DNA from: Tetraselmis striata
Taxonomy: Eukaryota; Chlorophyta; Chlorodendrophyceae; Chlorodendrales; Chlorodendraceae
Assembly (NCBI GenBank): GCA_006384855.1
Contig: VCJN01001838.1
Location: 1 to 64,000 of the forward strand
DNA: 64,000 nt
Direction of reading: 5' to 3'
The translations under genes and the position numbers were made by a program. Shown one piece after another: positions 34,215-45,619 of this stretch; positions within the stretch are counted from its first letter, which is position 1; every line of letters starts with the position of its first letter. The notes beneath the pieces are model-generated. The model was not told the origin of the DNA, did not search any database, and worked only from the letters and a program-made list of their open reading frames with translations.

Positions 34215-36090
34215 TGTGCGTGCCATTCAACTGACGAAGCATCATTAGAAGTCAAGCAGTCGCACCCACTACGGCGTCCCACCCAGGGATGGAGTGGGCT
34301 CGTGGTCCTATGCCTCTCCGGCAGCACTATGCTCCTTCCAATTTATGGATGTATGATCGCACTCCGAAGGAATGGTGGGCAACGCACCGCATCATAACAC
34401 GGTATTGTACCGTTGATAGGGCGCAACACTGTTGCATTCAAAGCTGTAGGCAGTCCTGTACTCCAGTCCTTCTCCTCGTCTTCGGTGGCCAACATGGCAA
34501 TCAGAACACTGCAGAAAAGAACACATCGGACCTGCCAGGGATCAGGTTTAGACGGAACTATCGCGTAGGTGTGTATAGCCAGCACGCAAGCCCAACTCGA
34601 TGTGATGCGCCTGCACGTGCCGCCCAGCTTGCCTTGGCACATTTGGGTTGACCTCCCCCTCTCTCAATTCATCATTCAGGTTGGTGCAGCTTTGGTAGAG
34701 ACGGCTGTAGTTGGAATTGTGGACTACTGGTGCCGACATACCCATATCAGCCCGCCTTACTCTAATTTGGGCTTGCATGCCACCTATTATAAGAACAGTA
34801 GTTGCAGTTCCGCGTTAGTTTTTCTCTCGACAGGCAGAGCAGGTTCTTCGCTGTGCTCGTATGACCGCATCGGCACCCGCAGTCAGGGTTTGCGGTATCG
34901 ACACCGCTCACAGCTCTCACCCATCAGAAGCTATGTGGTTTCGGAGCAGTCTCTACCACACTGCGGCATGCATCGCCCAACCACGTCAGGAAATGAGCCA
35001 GCCAACACCGCCCAGCCCAGAAACTCCGCCACTCATTCCCTGATCTAGCGAACGTGCAAGACCACACCCTGACATGTGGAAGAACAAAGTCACGGGGATG
35101 GACTCATCCCGCAGACACAAATAATTACCACACAAAGGGACGGTTCCACGCCCTTTTCTCAAATGCTTCACATGAAGTTTGCGCTTGTTTCCCCCTTGGG
35201 AGGCAAGTTGAAGCCCCATCCATCCACAAGGTTGGCCATCGCTTCAGATGCCTGCCATCCTACATTAACTGTGCGGCGTACCGCTGGATGATGTGTCCGT
35301 GCGCATCAGGTGAGCCACACTTTAATCAGCACATCAGACAAGGAACTAAGTACGTCTTGGCATGATTGCAAGCATTGTGAATCGGGTGATCGTGCCGGAC
35401 CAAGAAGGCTACGGGTGCCAACTCGCCCATAAGAACTCTTTCTATATGCCTCAGTTTGCATGCAGCCTATAACAACGCCCGCTATCGTGCCACTGTAGTC
35501 TTGTCTGCATGTGACCTCTGGCAGGCAGCGTAGGTTCTTATTCGCGCAATGTTCCAACTACTGCGCCGGCACGCGTACATTTAGAATCTTACGCATTGGT
35601 AATGGCATCCGGGCAGGGCCAGGACTAGCAGGAGCAGCAGCAGGTGTGGGGGTTCCTGTGAAGGTGAGCACGCCGCGGCGCTTACTGATGCGGATTGCAT
35701 ACATTCTGAACATGTGACGCCAAAGCTGGAAGAAACCGTCTCGTCTGATGGCAGGAGTGTGGCACTTCCATGGGTGCAGGGGCCGGATCCGGTATGTGAT
35801 GCACGTGCGGTGTGTAGCGCATTCTGCGACTGTGGGAGCCGTTGCGTGGGTGCCAGGTATATTATGGACCCATACCAAATTGAACAGAGCCCTGGGTAGC
35901 CCTTTGATGAGCCATCTATCACATCAGCAAACAGCCCTACAACACAAATCAGACAGCGCTACAGTGCTGCATGATGGCATTGTGATAAACATTTCACAAA
36001 TCAATACAATTAGTGTGTACCGTCCATATAAAATATTCTCAGATGGATTCGCAAGTTCTGCCCATCCGGCGCTGCATAGGCGCCAAGGGT
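34215..36090. other. Intergenic, nothing recognised
   Basis: 1.9 kb between the convergent GlyRS and FKBP genes. The open frames on both strands are short, overlapping and without motifs. No repeat shared with the rest of the window was noticed. Confidence 0.4.
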
Positions 36091-36092
36091 GC

Positions 36093-36097
36093 TTACA
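36093..36097 (-). terminator. TGTAA polyadenylation signal of the FKBP gene
   Basis: TTACA on the plus strand is TGTAA on the coding strand, 37 nt past the FKBP stop codon. Confidence 0.5.
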
Positions 36098-36133
36098 CTG
36101 GTACTGGTACGCTTGAAGCGGCGTGGATCGCTT

Positions 36134-36901
36134 CTAGAGACGCGCTCCGGGAGGCGGCACCGTGACCTTTAGAAGCTTCACCTCATACAGGAGCGCCGCG
36201 TTTGGCGGTACCTTCACCAGCCCGCCCTGCGACTTATCGCACAGTGCCTCCGTGCAGCCCCGCAGCTCAATAACCGTCCCCTTCTCTCCAAACCCCGCGT
36301 CTGCAGGCACAGTGATCCGTCGGTGGCCGCCTGGCTGCATCCCGACGATGCCTTCCATCAGCCCGGCACAAATACTGCTGAAGGGGCGGCCGCCCAGCAC
36401 AAACGCTCGCGGCTTGCCGCGCGCAAGAGTGTCGTCGAACACAGCCCCGCCGTTGTCGACAAGCCGGCCGGTGTACTCGACCACCACGAAGTCTCCCGGC
36501 ACAGCTCCTCGTCCGCGTCCAAGTGCGAGGTCCTCGACAGAAACGGCGGGGGCCCCAGCGACGTTCGGCGCCGGCGTCAGCACGACGAGCCCTAGGACGG
36601 CCGTCGAGAAAACAACGGCACGACGAGACGGCTGCCGACAGTCGAAGCCCCTGGCGCTACTCGCACCGTCCACGTGCCGCGACGAATCGGTCCACCCAGT
36701 CGGGGGACACCAATGGTCTTCCGCATGAAGATTCGCTGAAACAGGATAAATGCGACGATCTTTAGCGGCTCCGAGCCGCCAAGAAAGCACTGTGACCGGG
36801 CGCGTCGAAACCCTTGCTGGAGCCCATTTGGCGCCTACGGGTACCTGTACGGTTGATAGCGGGGCTGTGCGGGACGCTTGGAATTGAAGGATCCGCGCCA
36901 T
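36134..36901 (-). CDS. FKBP-type peptidyl-prolyl isomerase, probably thylakoid-lumenal
   Basis: A single exon encodes 255 residues. FKBPs catalyse cis-trans isomerisation at proline and act as folding helpers. An Arg/Ser-rich N-terminus (1-80) is followed by PSRRAVVFSTAVLGLVVL and APNVAGAP (about 91-118). This is a twin-arginine, hydrophobic, AxA-type lumen signal, so import to the thylakoid lumen by the Tat route is inferred. The FKBP fold runs from about 134: GDFVVVEYTGRLVDNGGAVFDDT, AFVLGGRPFSSICAGLMEGI, GMQPGGHRRITVPADAGFG, and YEVKLLKV at the end. Against FKBP12, Tyr26, Phe36 and Asp37 are kept, but Trp59 reads Leu and Tyr82 reads Phe. An insertion before the last strand holds two cysteines (RGCTEALCDK), as in other lumenal members. 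Activity is therefore uncertain. Confidence 0.9.
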   Translation of the reverse strand: MARILQFQASRTAPLSTVQVPVGAKWAPARVSTRPVTVLSWRLGAAKDRRIYPVSANLHAEDHWCPPTGWTDSSRHVDGASSARGFDCRQPSRRAVVFSTAVLGLVVLTPAPNVAGAPAVSVEDLALGRGRGAVPGDFVVVEYTGRLVDNGGAVFDDTLARGKPRAFVLGGRPFSSICAGLMEGIVGMQPGGHRRITVPADAGFGEKGTVIELRGCTEALCDKSQGGLVKVPPNAALLYEVKLLKVTVPPPGARL

Positions 36902-36904
36902 CGG

Positions 36905-37640
36905 TGTATCAGCGCATCGCGCTGTACGAGCTCTAGCAGTTCGGGTAGGAAAGCGAGGCTTCCCGCTTGCCTGCTGGTTTTGGATGCTGGGTGTGACACG
37001 CTATTGTCGCGCACCACCTGCGGGGAAGGTGTCAACTTTTGGCTCCGCTTATGGCTCCAGTAGTACGGAGTAGCAGCAACTAAGTGCCAGTACCAGGTAC
37101 AGACAGTGGTAGCGCGCAGCAGGCTACTACTACTACCCCCCCGCTACTACCCCCCCCACCCCCCCCAGCCCAGTCCCGTGTACGGTAAGAATCGCGTCTG
37201 TGTCGGAGGATAGCGACAATACATGTGAGGGAATGTGCGCTGGTGGTGGCTATTCCGCTATGGTGGTGGTCACGTAGTTGGTGCTTCTACGCACGCGGAT
37301 CCGGGTTCGATCCCGCGGAGAACCATAAAATATGATATGATATCCCGCAATGTTGGACGACCCGCGATCCGCGGATCGCCTCCGAATCCAAGCCGAAACG
37401 TTGCTGGAGGAGGTCCTCCATCCTATGGGGGGGGTGGAGTGTAAGGATATGTACCACACAAATCCCCATGTGGGTACCCAGTGCCTGGTGCGTTTTGCGC
37501 AGTATCCTTACAATACATATATATAATAATGTTGATACACCTGTAGAACATATAGCGCTATAAAGTAATCGCTACGTGTACAAATATAATCCGTACATAC
37601 AACATAAATTTATTTCTTCTCGTCGGTCGTCCAATGAGTC
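36905..37640. other. Intergenic with low-complexity tracts
   Basis: It contains C-rich runs (37136-37168) and a tRNA-B-box-like GGGTTCGATCCC near 37307 whose arms do not pair. No gene is recognised. Confidence 0.35.
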
Positions 37641-37649
37641 GCAGTTATA

Positions 37650-37682
37650 GTAATTATTAGGCAGTTACGATTATGTTTCATA

Positions 37683-37714
<32 letters not shown>

Positions 37715-39150
37715 AACTTCACTCCCCCCCTCAACTATCTTTTATTTGGTCTGACAGTATTAAGTAGAACATGCCCTCAGCTACATAAAAACTCCCACTG
37801 GCATGACTTTTCTGAACTCGTTCAATGCATGGTTGTGTACAAGAGGGTGTTCCCTGTCATATGCAAGCATAAAACGGAGAGGGGGTGGGGCACTTTTGGA
37901 ACCATCAGCAAATTACAATCAGCATCAAGGGAACCCAACCATATGGTGGCCCTATCCACCCCTCCATGTAGACAGTGCTATGCTGCCGCTGACATGCTGT
38001 GTGTCGCCGCTACTTGCTGATAATGCTGTGGCTGCTCTGCCCTCTGCTCACCCATGCTACGCAATGTTGCATGCCTATCTAGCTCATGCCGCTTCTCAGC
38101 ATAGTTGGCCTTGGCGCCTCTCACGAGCACCTGGTACCCGGCACGCTCACATGTTTTGCATAGGGGCAAAACTATGATGTAGGGAGTATGTAACTCAGCA
38201 TCAATCAAGCCTCCATATGCATCACCTGCCTATCAGCGCAATGCGTCATCATTGGGCGCAACATAGCAAGGCAGACACTAAGATAAGGCATGGGGCAGGT
38301 ATAAATGAGGCAAGAAGGGGGTAGAGATGGCGGCACCTCACCTGATGACCATGCACACACGATGCATAATAAGGTGGGGATGTACTTCGGTCCAAGCGGG
38401 GTTCTTCTTGTCCGTGTAGTACTCAATCTCCACGGGGATAGCATGAGTCGTGCGGCAATCGCGGACGAAGAAAGCATGATGAGGATGATCCTCATCCAGG
38501 GGTTGCATGTCGCACATGAAGATGTTAGAGTTTTGGACATATGCAAGGCCATTGGCAGCCAGCCACCCGCACCACACGAGGATCGGTGCCATGTCAGATG
38601 CGATTGATGTGTGCATATGTTGCATGCAAGGGGGGCAGAGGAGCCCACCGCCAGTTGGCGGTCTCATGTGGTGTGATCGGATTTTCAGCAACCCCGGCTG
38701 GAAGCTCCATGCTGGCGGGTGTCTTCTCGTCGGAAAAGACGCATCTCGGCTTCTGGCTGTGTGGCTCCTTGCAACGCACCGTCCCACGCTGGCGCTGAGC
38801 TGCTGCGATCTTGAAGCCCTGACTACTTTAGCCACCGCATATTGAACTCGAAGACACTCTTGCCCAAGAGCCTGCCTTTCCACACCATAGTCAGCTTCAT
38901 GCTGACTTCGTCGTCGCCTGCCATCCTTGGCGACAATGGCGGGCCAAGTAGTTGGGCCACTGGGAGGTAGCACGTGACTGTCCACCCTGGCGCAGCGCCG
39001 CCGCCGCTTTATAGTACGGTACTGTTGGATGATATAGATACCGTTGCCAGCGCACGCGGTGCGGCGGTGAGAGACCTATAGCTCAAGCCACCAGCCGCCC
39101 AACATTGCTGAAGTACTGAAATAAAAGTTTCGACCCCAAATTCAAGGTCC
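37650..39150. repeat. 1.5-kb direct repeat, left copy
   Basis: Collinear with 45620-47160 in the same orientation. Shared blocks include TCTGACAGTATT.AGTAGAACATGCCC, GCATAAAACGGAGAGGGGGTG, GGGGCAAAACTATG.TGTAG, GGTTGCATG.CGCACATGAAGATGT, and the end block GATATAGATACCGTTGCCA...AAAGTTTCGACCCCAAAT. A middle part (about 38650-38850) differs from the other copy. The left copy has a 28-nt C run (37685-37712). The shared minus-strand reading suggests a decayed transposon gene; the family was not identified. Confidence 0.75.
38205..38985 (-). pseudogene. TE-like gene remnant in the left 1.5-kb repeat
   Basis: The minus-strand frame includes QNSNIFMCDMQPLDEDHPHHA and VEIEYYTDKKNPAW, mirrored in the right copy as QNTDIFMCGMQPPDEDHPHHA and the same YYTRK..NPAW string in shifted frames. 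Conservation of protein-like strings between copies argues that these derive from a real gene. The family is not recognised. Frame changes between blocks suggest decay or unseen introns. Confidence 0.4.
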
Positions 39151-40530
39151 GAGGAGCTTGTCTTTGACGACGTCCTGATATGTATACCAGGCACGTCGCG
39201 GAGCGGGGTAGTAGAGTCTTTGAGGAGTCCATACCATCGATCTCACAAAATAGCATGCCGCCGGCGGGACCTACTCCAAGACGGTTGCCTCCACATGAAG
39301 GCGCTCAGTAGTCGCGCGCTCCCAGTGCTTGTCTCTCTTTTTCATCGCGATGTTGACTGTCACGGGGTAGTCCGAAGTCCGGATCAGCCGTATGCACACC
39401 ACGCAGATCGATATAGATCCCGCATTTAGTGAACCGATCTTTGGCCGGAGTCTTGATGTGGGGAAAATACTTGATCCATATGCGTTTGAACACTGACAAG
39501 GAGACGCGTTTCACATCTGCGAGCGAGCATCGACAATAGTCACCAGCATAATAAGGCGTGTCATGTTTTGTTATATTGCGTTAGTGCTTCGAGCATTGCA
39601 TATTCACTTCTGGTAAGTGCTAGAACCGCATACTCCGGACTCGGGGTCACCTCGGTTCAAACACATGCACACGAAAAGGGGTATGACAAACCGAGTACTC
39701 CGCATACGGTTCCATATCTATGCAGCCGCGAGTGGGTGCAAACACGCAGAAATCGCAGAGGCGGGGCGGGGGAGACTTGATTTATTCGGAAAACTGTTTT
39801 AGGACATGTACATGTACATTAACGTCTACATCAACCCCTGATTAGTCCGCGCGCGACCGCGCGCATCTAATCTGCGGCTCGGTTTGGCGGTCAGTAGGAT
39901 GCGGGGGCGCCCACTGCCGCAGCGACCTCGAACCTAGGCCGCTGCCGACGAGCCCACCATCGGCCCACCCGCCCAACTACTCGATATGGCAGCGTGACAC
40001 GCCAAGATATGCCGCCGCCCAACTGTTTTTACATGGACGTTTCCGTCGTCAGGTGTGCTGACGACGTGGCCATGGGCAAGCTTGCCGCGATTGTGTCCCG
40101 CGAGTGGATTGCTGAGCACACACCTTAGTATACGATCTGCAACAAGTAGAGATGTTAGGATGTGAGGCCGGCGGGAGGGTCGGGCGGGGCGTAGTCACAT
40201 CAACCTATAACTCCAGTCACGAATAGTGTATATATTTTGCTCCATATGTTTCGCTTGTTGCAATGCGCTCTACATGGTCTTTTGCTAGTGTCATGCACTG
40301 CCATGGGGCTTTTGCATGAAGATGCAAAGCATATATAGGGCAACGTTATCATGGAACATGACCCACATTAATACATTCCGCGGCAGTGGACATTCGTGAC
40401 AAACAAGTGCGGAAACCGAAAAATCGGTGGGGGGGGGGGGGATTTGCTAAGCCAAGACAAATTTTCTTAACATGCATAAGTCCAAAACTTCAGCCTGGAG
40501 TTCATTCATCAAGCCGCACTGCCGAGGTCG
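39151..40530. other. Spacer between repeat and TIR element
   Basis: No gene supported. A G run lies at about 40429-40441. The open frames are short and without motifs. Confidence 0.4.
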
Positions 40531-40569
40531 CGACTTATTCAGCAGCTGCAGCGCAGTAGCCCGCCACCA

Positions 40570-40835
40570 ACCCGCCTATTGTATATGTTAAAATCCATGT
40601 GGACATGCGGCCCATGTGTACACGGAACCTTCCATATGGACATGGAGCCTGTGTTGACCCATGTCCACATGGTCTGTACTATGTACACATGGAGCAATCT
40701 AGGCCTTATCCGTGTGGACATGGGCCGTCTGTCGGCCCATGTCCACACGGGTCGACCCATGTTAGCAGGGAACGTACGTTTGTCGCGTCCCATGTTCAAA
40801 TGGGCCGCGCTGGGCAAGCCCGTTTGCACATGGCC
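40570..40835 (+). repeat. Left terminal inverted repeat, CCATGT/ACATGG-rich
   Basis: More than a dozen ACATGG, CCATGT and close variants alternate with GGCC-type spacers. The arm pairs with 44230-44545. Short open frames here simply translate the repeat. Confidence 0.75.
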
Positions 40836-41123
40836 ACGACGCGCGGTGGCGGGTACGCCGTTGTTCGGGCGAGCGCCGGATCGCGGTTACGACTCGGCCT
40901 TTGTACGGGCAGGTGTTGGATGGCACTGCGGCGCCCGCCATTTTGCGGACGGGTGACGTGCCGGCGCGGGAGCTGCGATCGGGCGCTAGTTACAGTCGCT
41001 AGTAAAATCCCATGCGGATAGGCCGTGCTCACTCGTCCCCACTGTAACGCACCCCATCGCAGATGCGCAATCCCCCTTTCCGGGACCGCCCCTGGCCGGC
41101 TCTGGCCGGCTCTGGTCGGTGCT

Positions 41124-42618
41124 ATGGCCTCAGGCAATACTGATACTACCGCAGGCGCTGCCGCACCGGAGGATGGGCCGGCCGAAGATCGACCGGAGGT
41201 TGAGGCACCATCCGTGGTGCATGCGCGATGGCGCATCACGACGCCTTCAGCAAGAGACTTTCGTGAGTATATGGCGCAACGTCGAGCCAACCAGACGTTG
41301 CTGACCGAGGCAGAGTACAATGAAGCCATGCAAACGCTTCGTACCTTCGACCAAACGACGAGAGAGGTGAGGCCCGCCGACATGCCGTGTTCGCAGGTTG
41401 CCCCCGATATGCGCCACATGCCTCGCGGATAAGGTTCGCGTGTTTACGCTTTATAGTCTGACGTTTAGCCGACCTGATCGCGCACCGCCCGACGAAGTTC
41501 GCGCTCATCCTCTAAATAGTACAGTTCCCCATAATCAACTTTTTGTGTCGTTGTTTGTGCTTGTAGCTCCGCTGCCGGCGCCGATTTTACGGTACGGCAT
41601 GCAAATGGGGCACTTGCGGCCGCCGCCTGTGCTGCCGCGCCGAGCCGAAATAAATTGGCGCCGCGCCTCTATCATGTGAAAAACCCTAAAACCCGCGCCT
41701 CTAAAAACCCTAAATTCCAAACCCTAAAACCCGAGTCGAAATAACTGGCTGCCAAATGGTAACAGGGAGAGCTAGTAGGCATGTAGCCCCAGCCAGTAGC
41801 ATTTGAGGATTCAACCGCACCATTGAGGAGTACATTGCACATTGGTGTGATGAAAACAAATCCCCCAATTGGCCTTTGGCATCATCTTGGAGGATGTGGG
41901 CCCACAACACAACATTCCACACCGCCATTCAGCAGGTTACCCCCTCCCCCCCACCTTTTCCTGAAAATCTACTTGCTGATGACTAAGCGGAGCACTTAAT
42001 GCATGTTGTAGGTGCCATACAACACCCTCCTTGGACAACCCCCTCGCGTGGGTATCGGCAACCTCCCTATCTCGGCAGAGCTCATGGATTCCCTCGTCAC
42101 GGAGGCAAATCTGAACATGGCCTTAGGCTTGGAGGAGGATGACATGATTGAGAACCTCCGTGAAGGTGTGTTGGCGCCGGAGAAGCAAGCCGAGGCGGAC
42201 GAAGAGGAGCAGCAGGCAGAGGAGCAGGCGCGACAACAGCAACAGCCATAGGAGGAGGAAGACATGGATGCCTTCAGAACGCCAGCGCCTCTCCCAATCG
42301 GTGAATGCCCGCAAAGCCGTTGCAATATTGCAGGCCTGCCATGCTGCGCATGTACTGCGACATAGCATAAAGTGCTGAGAAATGGTTATATAAATGCGAT
42401 TATAATCAACTCTTTAACTAACTGATATAACAAGCAACAATAATAATTAGAACTACTTTTGCTAACGTCTATCAATATTATATATGTTGGTTCTATATAT
42501 CATTACTGCTGCTGCCATTGGGTTATACATAGTAGGTTAGGATGGTGTACATAGTATTACATAGTAATGTCCTCTAGCCACGGCAATACCTTTGATTGTA
42601 ATGTATCTCTCTCTCTCT

Positions 42619-42659
<41 letters not shown>

Positions 42660-44114
42660 AATAATACTTATTATATTATAATGTGTTTTGCTGTATCATA
42701 TATTTATATTTTGAATACTATAATTATGTAGCATTGCTAGCTCGTATTCCACAGCATATATCAACACAAGTGCTAACTCATATTTCTCTGCTCCCCAGCC
42801 ACTCCTCCGTGCACACGAAAAAGATCGGCCCATCATGCCTGGGATTAGCGTGAACGCGCAACACGAGGACCATCAGACAATACGCGCCTACGTGCCCCAA
42901 ATCCCAACTTGATGCCATGGGACCCGGACACATATTGCGCCTCATGCAAAGCTTGGTGCGATGGTGGGCATTGCAAGATTGGGATGCTTATCCCCACAGC
43001 CGGCCTTGTCAAGGGTCATCAGTGTGCACGCTGCAAGGCCTTTTACCATATATCATATGCATAGGTAACCCGTTATTGCTGCCAATCTTGTCAGCATGCC
43101 CGTTATGGCATGGGTGTGTCTGTGACACCCATGTGTCTCGCACGCATGTGGCACGAATGATGGCCACTGAAGCAACGACTGCATGGCTGCTGAGACAGTG
43201 GATGTGGTGCCTCGCTCTCTTGAAACGACAACTGCAGCCACCAATGCAGCTGCCTCGACCCGTGAGTCAGTGGGCTTTAAGAGGCGAAGGTCGCCTGAGA
43301 AGCCACCTCTGCTTCCGCATGCAGCGGCGCCGGAGGCTACTCCACAAGTCCTCATGCAAGCACGCGCGGCCGTTGGTGATTATAGTCCAGTATCTCCCTC
43401 CCAGCTGGCCAACAGTCCCGGACGGCTCGCAATCAGGGCTCAGTGCGGTGCTGCACATGCCAAGCAGGCTACGGTGATGCGTGCCCGGGTCGCTGCCAAG
43501 GCCGGGCCATCACCAGTGGTGGGTGATGTAGTCAAAGTGCCGTTGGCAAAGGAGAACCGTGGCAAGGTGGACCCTAGATTCTTGACATGCGTGGTGATTG
43601 AGGTGAGTTATGTTATGCTCCTCTTGTTGTATATTGATGCCAATGGCATGCTATGCTTGATGTGTCCCAGTGATGACGCACACATCTTTCTCAAATGCCC
43701 TCCCCCAAGCAACCCCTTGTGTCGCTGGTCACAGAATGCAATTCTTAAAGGGTGGCTGTGGACGCGGGTGTTGTCAAGACCAAATATGGGCAGCAAGATC
43801 TGGATCAGCTGCGCGACATTGCACCTGCGCGAGTGGGCTTGGCGGGTGTGGTAGAGAAGTGGAGCGGCCAAGCATCATGGAAGAAGATTTCCTTCAGAGA
43901 AGGTGTCAGATATGTGTCACTATTTTGGGGCCAAGGAATGATCAAATACACATGTGAACGGCCATGTGCCACCAGTGTTTGCAGTTGCCGCAAAGTTGGT
44001 AGGAAATGCAACTCTGGGTGTCGCCCTGATAACAACTGCTGTGTAAACATTGAGGACAATGGTGCTGGCACTAGCGCTCAGGGAGCTGCCACCCCAGCCC
44101 GTGTAATGAACTAA
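41124..44114 (+). pseudogene. KRBA2-like integrase gene of the TIR element, broken
   Basis: Recognisable exons on the plus strand are: 41124-41366 (RDFREYMAQRRAN, LLTEAEYNEAMQTL; N-terminal helical part); about 41808-41935 (FNRTIEEYIAHWCDEN, MWAHNTTFHTAIQQ; end of the integrase fold); 42012-42251 (VPYNTLLGQPPRVGIGNLPI then an acidic Glu/Gln tail to TAG); about 42905-43060 (Cys-rich YCASCKAWCDGGHCK); about 43183-43602 (GDVVKVPLAKENRGK...VVIE); and 43710-44114 (VAVDAGVVKTKYGQ, CERPCATSVCSCRK, CNSGCRPDNNC). The blocks follow the order in KRBA2-like integrases. The expected DDE catalytic part between 41367 and about 41800 is absent, and TAA at 43746-43748 interrupts the last exon. Splice limits marked 'about' are estimates. 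Confidence 0.6.
42607..42657 (+). repeat. CT dinucleotide microsatellite
   Basis: CT units with two CCCT interruptions, in an intron of the TIR element's gene. Confidence 0.9.
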
Positions 44115-44229
44115 ATTCTAGAATAAATAAAATCTAACTGAAGTCTCTCTTTGATTTCACTCTATTAATTTAAAGTTAATTGCATCTGCTGCTTAATTTG
44201 AAATTGAAATCGAATTAATCTTGCCTTAA

Positions 44230-44545
44230 AATGTGGACGAAAACTTACCATATCACACATGGACTGGATAGCGTGGATCCATGTTTAAATGGTCCAAGTA
44301 CCGCGCTCCATGCGTACATGGGCCGGTCCGTGTGTACTGTACATGGTCGTTTGTCGAGGGCAGTAGTCCATGTGTACACGGGTCAGCCAACGACCCCTGT
44401 TCACATGGACCGTGTTCAGCTAGCTCCATGTGTACATAGCATGGGCCATGTGGACATGGGTCAATGGAGGCTCCATGTCCACATGGACCGTTCCATGTAC
44501 ACACCTGGGCCGCATGTCCACATGGATCTTAACATTTAATGTACT
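44230..44545 (-). repeat. Right terminal inverted repeat, CCATGT/ACATGG-rich
   Basis: Reverse-complement partner of 40570-40835, with the same density of ACATGG and CCATGT half-sites. Outer flank similarity (GCAGC repeats and TTATT) extends the arm to about 44572. Confidence 0.75.
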
Positions 44546-44574
44546 ACGCTGCTGCTGCTGCGGGTAATAATCAG

Positions 44575-45615
44575 TAGGGTTTTACAGACTTTAGGTACGA
44601 GTACGAGTACCGTACCGCACTCCCGCCGCCAGCAACGTAACCTAATACGCATCAGCGCGCGCGCACGACATGGCATGCAAATAGCCGCCGCTATAAGGAT
44701 TACCTGTATCTCAAAATCTGAATCAGCACCGAACCTCCGACCGATGTGCGGGTATTATTGGTTTCCTGTCCTGTATAGTTGTCGTCGTTTATCGCGTACG
44801 GAGGACATCCAGCACGTGGCCAGATACGAGGAAATTTATATCTTGTACGAATCTACTCTGATACGTCGAGGTTCGACGACACTACAGTACTTTCCGCGCC
44901 CACCTCATCCTCTAGATCTCCTCGTTCCATGTCAAGATTTACCCGGCGATCGACAGCGATTCTACAGCGATCTACAGCGATTCCTTACATCTTGTGTATT
45001 TGCCGTTTGCAGTTAGCTAATGCTCACTAAATGAAACATTATTGAAGCGCTAAAAAATGAGTGTACAGAATATAAGTCGTGTGTACAGGTATCCTCAACC
45101 TGTTTACGAGTACGGCGCTACCAATACTCACTTTAGGGTTTAGTTAAGTACACGTACGGGTACGGTCGGTATCCGTTGTTGCGCGCGCGCCACCAGATTT
45201 TGCTTTTGTACAGATACTGGTACCTGTACTTGTACCGATAAAATACAATGATGTACATACAGTACAATATCGCAACCATGATCGTACCGGTACCCGTACG
45301 TCACCGGCGAGCGGGCGCGGTTGATTTTACTACATGCTGTAAGGATTAGTCGCTGATGATTATTAGATGTGGCTACACGAATCCAGACTATGAGCTCTAC
45401 CTACTACCGCACCAGTATTTATATCAGCATTTATATTCAGGTACCAAGTACTGGCACCAGGAATCGTATTTAGCAGGTACCCGTCGTCCTACCATTTTTC
45501 ATTATCGTTGCCTAGTATTTTATGAATTAACTATTATTCAGGCGGTAATCCTTCATATTCAGGCGGTAATTGCGCGACAATGAATTCATTCGTATTCTTA
45601 TCGCAGAATAAAGAT
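44575..45615. other. GTAC-rich spacer
   Basis: Rich in GTAC, GGTACC and CGAGTACGGGTAC-type words (44590-45310), with no recognisable gene. The words look like degenerate short tandem repeats. Confidence 0.4.
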
Positions 45616-45619
45616 ACTT

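Larger units (their letters stand above)
40535..44572 (+). mobile_element. 4-kb DNA transposon with long internally repetitive TIRs
   Basis: Two inverted arms of about 300 bp (about 40535-40835 and 44230-44572) match as reverse complements. Examples are ATGTTAAAATCCATGTGGACATGCGGCC on the left against ATGTTAAGATCCATGTGG... on the right. Both are built of repeated CCATGT/ACATGG half-palindromes. Between them are exons of an integrase-like gene with a Cys-rich tail of the kind seen in KRBA2-like and Ginger-type elements. The DDE core exons are missing and the last exon has a stop, so this copy should not move by itself. Target-site duplications could not be fixed because the outer ends are diverged. 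Confidence 0.7.

Noticed and set aside
37235..37330. Possible tRNA gene with GGGTTCGATCCC
   Set aside because: The T-stem mispairs at two positions and no anticodon arm of normal size lies upstream. Kept only as a B-box-like word.
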